From: Gammaproteobacteria bacterium
GTDB lineage: Bacteria; Pseudomonadota; Gammaproteobacteria; Pseudomonadales; Azotimanducaceae
Direction of reading: 5' to 3'
DNA length: 64,000 bases
Assembly: GCA_003247835.1 (NCBI GenBank)
Contig: QJYB01000047.1
Span: 1 to 64,000 of the forward strand
Shown: in pieces, positions 62,201-64,000 of the stretch
How positions within the stretch are numbered: the stretch's first letter is position 1
Layout of the letters: each line of letters begins with the position of its first letter
Position numbers and translations under genes: made by a program
Notes under the pieces: model-generated
What the model was told of the DNA's origin: nothing
The model's input: the letters and a program-made list of their open reading frames with translations, nothing else
The model's database searches: none

Positions 62201-64000
62201 CACGCTCTGCGCGAACAGCCCCCGGGAGCGATCGCCCAGGGTTTCCACGCGGGCGTTGTTCGTCAGCAGCACGGTACCGCCCGCGCCGCCGCTGGATCCG
62301 GATCCTCCGAGAGATACCACGCCGCCGCCCGAACCGCCGGCACCACCGCCGCCACCGATGCTCTGTGCGACGACCGCGTCGCTGGCCGTGCCATCGGTCT
62401 GGATGCGCCCATCGTTGACCACGTCCACGGTGCCGCCCGAACCGCCGCTGCCGCCGGCGCCACCGAGCGTCACCGCGCCACCCGAACCACGAGCCGTGCC
62501 GCCGCCGCCCCCTACGCTCTGGGCGAACAGTCCATAGGAGCCATCACCCACCGTGCGCAGCTCGGCTGCGCTGTCCACGTCGACCACACCGCCATTGCCC
62601 GCGGCGCTGCCGTTGCCACCCAGTGCCACCAGCGCGCCGCTGGTGCCACCGTCACCGCCACCGCCGCCCACGCTCTGGGCGAGAATGGCGTAAGAACCGT
62701 CTCCCTCGGTGAGTATCGTGCTGCCCGCAGCGTTCTCCACATCCACGCGACCACCGTTGCCACCGGCGGTACCGGTACCGCCGAACGCCACCACGCCGCC
62801 ACTGGTTCCACCGTTGCCACCGCCACCACCGATGGACTGCACGAACATGCCGTGAGCCGAGTCACCGAGGGTGCGGATGCTGCCGGTTGCGCCCATTCGG
62901 CCATTGGCCGTGCCGCCGCTACCACCCGCGGAACCGCTGCCGCCGAACGCCACCACGCCGCCAGCATCGCCACCGTCGCCCCCGGTACCGCCGACGCTCT
63001 GCGAGACGATGCCGTGCGCCGCGAAACCGCTGGTGATGATGGTGCCGTTGTTGGTGACCGTGACCGTGCCGCCGTTACCGCCGGCCCGGGAGCTGCCCGC
63101 GGAACCGACGAGTCCCCAGCTGTCACCGCCGTTGCCCGCCGCGCCGCCGATGCTGAGACCGTAGACGCCAACCGCGCCGGCACCAAAGGTGGTGATGTCA
63201 CCGTTGTTGGTGATGGTGACCGGGCCGCCGCTCGCGGCACTGCCGCCAGTGCCCCCGCCACCGAAGATGTAGCCGCTGCCGCCGTCGCCGCCATACCCGC
63301 TTCGACTCTGAGCGAAGATCCCGTGCGCCCGGGTCCCCCGCGTGGTGATCGTGGCCGCAGACGTCACGTTGACGGTGCCACCTCTGCCGGCATCACCACC
63401 GGGCAGACCATCAAAGTTGCCGTAGGCATCACCTCCATCACCGCCATCACCACCGATACTGGAGACGGTGATTCCCGGCAGCTCGAAACTCACGGATTCG
63501 ATGGGACCGACGCTCTCGGAATACGTTCGATTCAGGGTGGGTCCCGTACCCCCATCGCCCCCGGCGGTGCCACCGTAACCGATGATCACGCACCCACCGA
63601 AGATGCCGGTGGGATCGCAGATCTGCACACCGTAACCGTTGTTGCCGTCGCTGCCGTTGCTGCCTTTCTGCTTGACCGCAATGACGCCTGAGTTGCCCGT
63701 CGGTATGGGTACGTCGACCGGGCCACCAGGATCACCTGGCGCGCCCTGTGCGTCCGGCGGCACGTCGGTATCCACCGGCCGGGCGACCTGTATGACGTCG
63801 CCGCTGTCCAGCGTGAAGCTCTCGGCCAGGCCCGTGTCCGCATTGGTCACCACGCTGACGATCGTCACCGTGGCCGGCGGTACGTTCGGGTCGTTCGGAT
63901 CCTCGAACATATCTCCGACGGTGTAGTAGAACATTATGACGTCGTCGTTCTCGGTAAGTACCGAGTTGTCCAGCACCGCCACGACAGTGGCGTCCACGCC
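53234..64000 (-). CDS. Giant glycine-rich autotransporter, N-terminus outside window
   Basis: The frame is open from the window edge for at least 3587 codons; the true start and signal peptide lie beyond 64000. The passenger holds about 42 copies of a repeat of roughly 50-80 residues ending in AQS(V/I)GGGGGxGG, predicted to form a long beta-helix. The C-terminal 290 residues or so, encoded by about 53234-54150, are an autotransporter barrel (TTRLAFGGQWTYDNNWSVGLGFSRSRTK... to RFKMEFPIQ). The last residue is Gln rather than the usual Phe. Between them is a linker with EDLLTQLSPQVYGEQQ, typical of autotransporter pre-barrel segments. It probably acts as an adhesin or surface filament. Confidence 0.9.
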   Translation of the reverse strand, partial: GVDATVVAVLDNSVLTENDDVIMFYYTVGDMFEDPNDPNVPPATVTIVSVVTNADTGLAESFTLDSGDVIQVARPVDTDVPPDAQGAPGDPGGPVDVPIPTGNSGVIAVKQKGSNGSDGNNGYGVQICDPTGIFGGCVIIGYGGTAGGDGGTGPTLNRTYSESVGPIESVSFELPGITVSSIGGDGGDGGDAYGNFDGLPGGDAGRGGTVNVTSAATITTRGTRAHGIFAQSRSGYGGDGGSGYIFGGGGTGGSAASGGPVTITNNGDITTFGAGAVGVYGLSIGGAAGNGGDSWGLVGSAGSSRAGGNGGTVTVTNNGTIITSGFAAHGIVSQSVGGTGGDGGDAGGVVAFGGSGSAGGSGGTANGRMGATGSIRTLGDSAHGMFVQSIGGGGGNGGTSGGVVAFGGTGTAGGNGGRVDVENAAGSTILTEGDGSYAILAQSVGGGGGDGGTSGALVALGGNGSAAGNGGVVDVDSAAELRTVGDGSYGLFAQSVGGGGGTARGSGGAVTLGGAGGSGGSGGTVDVVNDGRIQTDGTASDAVVAQSIGGGGGAGGSGGGVVSLGGSGSSGGAGGTVLLTNNARVETLGDRSRGLFAQSVGGGGGFGGDSGGLVAIGGRGSSTSGGGAVTLTNTGVVGTQGERAHAIQAQSIGGGGGDGGTSGGVFFTLGGSGSGGGNGGSATVANSNDLSTVGDDARGIFAQSVGGGGGNGGGSYSGSAFAGVAIGGRAAAGGNGGTVTVGSSNYTRMVDGVPVEVTPLIRTQGDRANGIFAQSVGGGGGNGGLAVQVTGGAFGAASVAVGGTGGGGGIGGSVTLNGDSTVITGGVDADGVVVQSVGGGGGSGGGAVSVGVAGGPGAGSVAVGVGGSGGDGGVGGTVITDAGGNIVTSGDLSEGFLAQSVGGGGGKGGWVVNASVAGSAALSVAVGVGVGGTGGDGGQGGTVDATYRGNVTTSGDNADGWIAQSVGGGGGQGGFNVSGVIAGSAGGSGGAAVGVGGAGGGGGIGGSATGNLTGDVTTGGNLSDGVIVQSVGGGGGSGGVNVSGSLAIAPAAGVGVSVGVGGAGGDGGSGGAATLIYTGHATTLGDDADAVLAQSVGGGGGNGALNVSAGIGGSAGGSGSINVGVGGAGGDGGDGGVVVSTVTGIIDTTGEGSDGVISQSLGGGGGNGGLNVSGGAAISSSGSGALGVGVGGAGGGGGDGATVDATIDASVSTRGALANAVLAQSVGGGGGNGGLNVSGGLAGSAGGSAAVMVGVGGSGGDGGDAGAVTATVTGDVTTLGEDSMAVITQSLGGGGGIGGLNVSGGIAAASSGSGNLSVGVGGAGGGGGDGGTATGTITGDVRTFGSDATAVLTQSVGGGGGNGGLNVSGGLSIASAGGGVSVGVGGFGGDGGDAAAASMTLTGDVSTAGERSEAVVVQSMGGGGGNGALNVSGNVALSAATAVPISVGVGGFGGGGGNGADASLTLTGDTATTGADTDAVTVQSVGGGGGRGGINVSGNLGVSTGGTAFGASLGLGGFGGDGGDAGNVTATITGNVVATGLSEEVIELPEFGITPESCLICSLLEHVRAGGSNAVMAQSIGGSGGNGGLNVAAGITGGSASGGINLGVGGFGGGGGDAGTVNLTVVGEQFTAVGDSRTVITAQSIGGGGGNGALNVAGGITGNGQLTVGVGGFGGDGGTGSDVTASVTGAMSNAGMGSRGLVAQSIGGGGGNGGINISGGVNALPGSGAPSLVFGLGGAGGAGNSAGSVTAVQQGSVTVRGLDSIGVLAQSVGGGGGTGALNVAGSLAAGEGFNAAVGIGGRGGAGADAGAVSLVSNGFISVDGRRDDASGAPLPDPVDPADIDFTTRTNGILVQSVGGGGGRGGMNVSGVIMPVGNQLSAGVGGTGGGGGNAGAVTLERGLVEAAELHTYGQQANGVVVQSIGGGGGDAGMNFVVSANGFGDSTAFESNIAIGGAGGDPGNGDTVTVNHLGTIVTRGEQSNGLLAQSVGGGGGNAAINLALGLNKNASGVNVAVGGGPGDGGSGERVDVTHDGTITTQGNDSMAIFAQSVGGGGGNAALSTSVALLASNKLDIGIGRYGGTGGTGGDVIVSAAGSLNTSGDRAIGLLAQSVGNGGGKSGAFMIGAKGTSGEGNTQSATSAALSVGLEGGSGGTAGMVDVDATSAITTAGLDAHAIHAQSVGGGGGIGGAATNLVIRETTTARVGVGGAGGTGGLGGLVDVVSEGTLITSGDGARGVYAQSIGGGGGTGGMAGLINLQTGGAASTGNNGIGVSVGGTGGSGADGGEVTVVNRGVIDTAGSRANGIDAQSVGGGGGDGGMVINGSLSGAGRQTQLAINVGGAGGAGGDGAGVTVSNENQVIVRGSDAIGIQAQSLGGGGGNAGLIAVLDINRPGAESSSGTFGVNVGGEGGTGGDGGTVTVDNVDGADITTLGEKGYGVLAQSIGGGGGNGGSIVAVSFSGGSAKTVSGSLNVGGVGGVGGVGGSSTVNNAGVIDTAGDYAHGVLAQSIGGGGGNGGLVLASNAIQKHGQQGRSAAIAVGGFGGDGGDGGSVVVNNSGQIITRGANAHGILAQSIGGGGGNANVGYGRGNNRAVTKIANKLSSRLGGSELAGGDGGTGGTVTVNHSGDITVMGEGSQAIKAESINGGGGGLVLDFNGITSLPGGEGLPGVPGDEDPGFTVDPLLMLKAGSEQALNTTAGAVTINNTGTFGAIGRNSTALGVQSIGGGGGTMQLDLEFADTQDGGLLGVEATLGGSDSENSDGNAIVSAHLGDLLTEGEHSLGAALQSIGGGGGRAFLTLERQEGTLGEVALMIGAEGGSGNDGGDVAYDHAGRIVTTGNSAVGFLAQSIGAGGGETYLTGTDHAVVTLGGSSGADGSAGSIDFSLEGEVRTAGVGAHGVVLQSIGGGGGLVLGEAGTTFDVTLSSDNAGDGGDISFDLNSEIVASGAGSIGLLAQSVGGGGGYVDGVGVLSAGGQGRGGDLTFRLNGSVGAADASAVYLQSVGSLGAGNIQLDLGADGAIVGGGEAALVFDGGLDNRLTNLGLIGALAGSSGTAMIASSGNDTIENAGVFIGSMDLGGGTNRFDNLVDGQLLSGERINLGATGELTNAGSLSPGGDGNALVSRLSGNLVQSAGAILLADLDFGTDTLDGLEATGTADVDGMVSLTLHNVEAMAPGTHRKALFSAAGGLTDQGVALAADSSLVIGYALVTDANALWLDYDVDFMPEGMGQGPETIAGYINRIQLAGGGSGSYGDVVANLVTAADLESYEDLLTQLSPQVYGEQQVQLIDSGVEFAQRLMSCQQVGGEHRFTREGSCVWYHFEDQETSLDAHDGYQSIDGSTTRLAFGGQWTYDNNWSVGLGFSRSRTKNDGFGGAWRSDALTYQVGGALKRRFGAAKLIASATYGWSDSDTSRLLTAGDGFTTDLSRDMRLASAVLRAQYDFEFESWFLRPKLDLGFARLWADGADERGAEGANLVLEGYVDDYSWIRPALEAGKEFDLGSNRLRLNADFGVQQYLGNTDTVVEARFAGAPASAAPLQLESDLGDPVYGASVGIDFLSRNDLIIQLYYQRNWADHRDVDAIRFKMEFPIQ
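54995..63010 (-). repeat. About 42 tandem AQSVGGGGG-type repeats
   Basis: Counting by eye gives about 42 occurrences of a Q-S-(V/I/L/M)-G core, spaced mostly 50-80 codons apart. Each is preceded by a T-G/R-G-xxx-A/D-G turn and followed by a variable strand. The repeats are degenerate and better conserved in protein than in DNA. The last several (QSIGGGGGTMQ, QSIGAGGGETY, QSVGSLGAGN) decay towards the barrel. Confidence 0.85.

Noticed and set aside
54995-63010. CRISPR-like periodic repeats
   Set aside because: The periodicity is 150-240 bp, follows codons and is degenerate at DNA level, so it reflects protein repeats rather than repeats and spacers.
54473-63691. Very long plus-strand ORFs (up to 1081 aa) opposite the autotransporter
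   Set aside because: They are the antisense of Gly-rich codons (GGN becomes NCC), giving Ala/Thr/Pro/His-rich nonsense without ribosome-binding sites; the minus-strand barrel and repeats are clearly the coding strand.

Overview
This 64 kb window is GC-rich, densely packed bacterial chromosome. AcnB, YaeQ, a PhaE/PhaC-type PHA synthase pair, an AcnB-divergent LysR gene, a FisR-type sulfur regulator and a type II SQR together suggest a free-living, respiratory gammaproteobacterium (or a near relative). I cannot name a genus. I see no rRNA, tRNA, CRISPR array, IS element, integrase or plasmid replication gene.

Layout. (1) 1-7.6 kb: a minus-strand polyamine cluster (homospermidine synthase, a small membrane protein, a methyltransferase cut by the window edge); a secreted protein with a strong terminator; a secreted HEAT-repeat gene apparently split by one in-frame stop; a small P-loop kinase; an outer-membrane barrel gene directly behind a sigma-54 activator. 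(2) 7.6-11.6 kb: a sulfide-oxidation module. The activator carries the three-cysteine FisR signature and is divergent from persulfide dioxygenase, a TauE/SafE exporter and a DUF442-SQR fusion, which sit behind a good -24/-12 promoter. A 16-bp hairpin and the remnant of a HAD hydrolase follow. (3) 11.6-15.5 kb: a doubled SpoIIAA/STAS-like protein; a large ECF sigma factor fused to ankyrin repeats and a degenerate F1-ATPase beta-like domain, which I think is the most unusual gene here; and an orphan ParA plus ribbon-helix-helix pair with palindromic operators. (4) 15.5-18.8 kb: an LLM flavin oxidoreductase, then overlapping phaE-like, phaC and GNAT genes. (5) 18.8-28.8 kb: a P460-like haem protein, a CrtC/AttH-like protein, a GST, a D-aminoacylase-type amidohydrolase, SurE, YaeQ, an orphan HMG-CoA synthase, SnoaL-like and VOC proteins, and an acyl-CoA desaturase. 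(6) 28.8-36.6 kb: a tightly coupled eight-gene operon headed by a TetR regulator with two matched palindromes, encoding two unrelated amidohydrolases, an epoxide-hydrolase-like enzyme and an FAD oxidoreductase; a GFA protein follows. (7) 36.6-53.2 kb: a DUF6152/carboxypeptidase-regulatory-domain pair, a CadC-like regulator with TPRs, a lipoprotein, a TIR-TPR membrane protein, an aldonolactone-oxidase-like enzyme, AcnB with divergent LysR, a second LLM enzyme, a second epoxide hydrolase, a membrane PQQ dehydrogenase and a small lipoprotein. (8) 53.2-64 kb: the 3' part of a giant glycine-rich autotransporter with about 42 copies of an AQSVGGGGG-type repeat; its N-terminus lies outside the window.

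How it fits together. The sulfide module is self-consistent: SQR makes sulfane sulfur, persulfide dioxygenase oxidises it to sulfite, TauE exports it, and the FisR-like protein senses the persulfide. The PHA genes, with a lysine-tailed PhaE-like subunit next to a ParA pair, may link storage granules to nucleoid segregation; that link is inference only. The TetR operon looks like a catabolic route for an unidentified cyclic or amide-bearing compound. Start codons were chosen by ribosome-binding site and signal peptide, so several are later than the longest ORF in the track.
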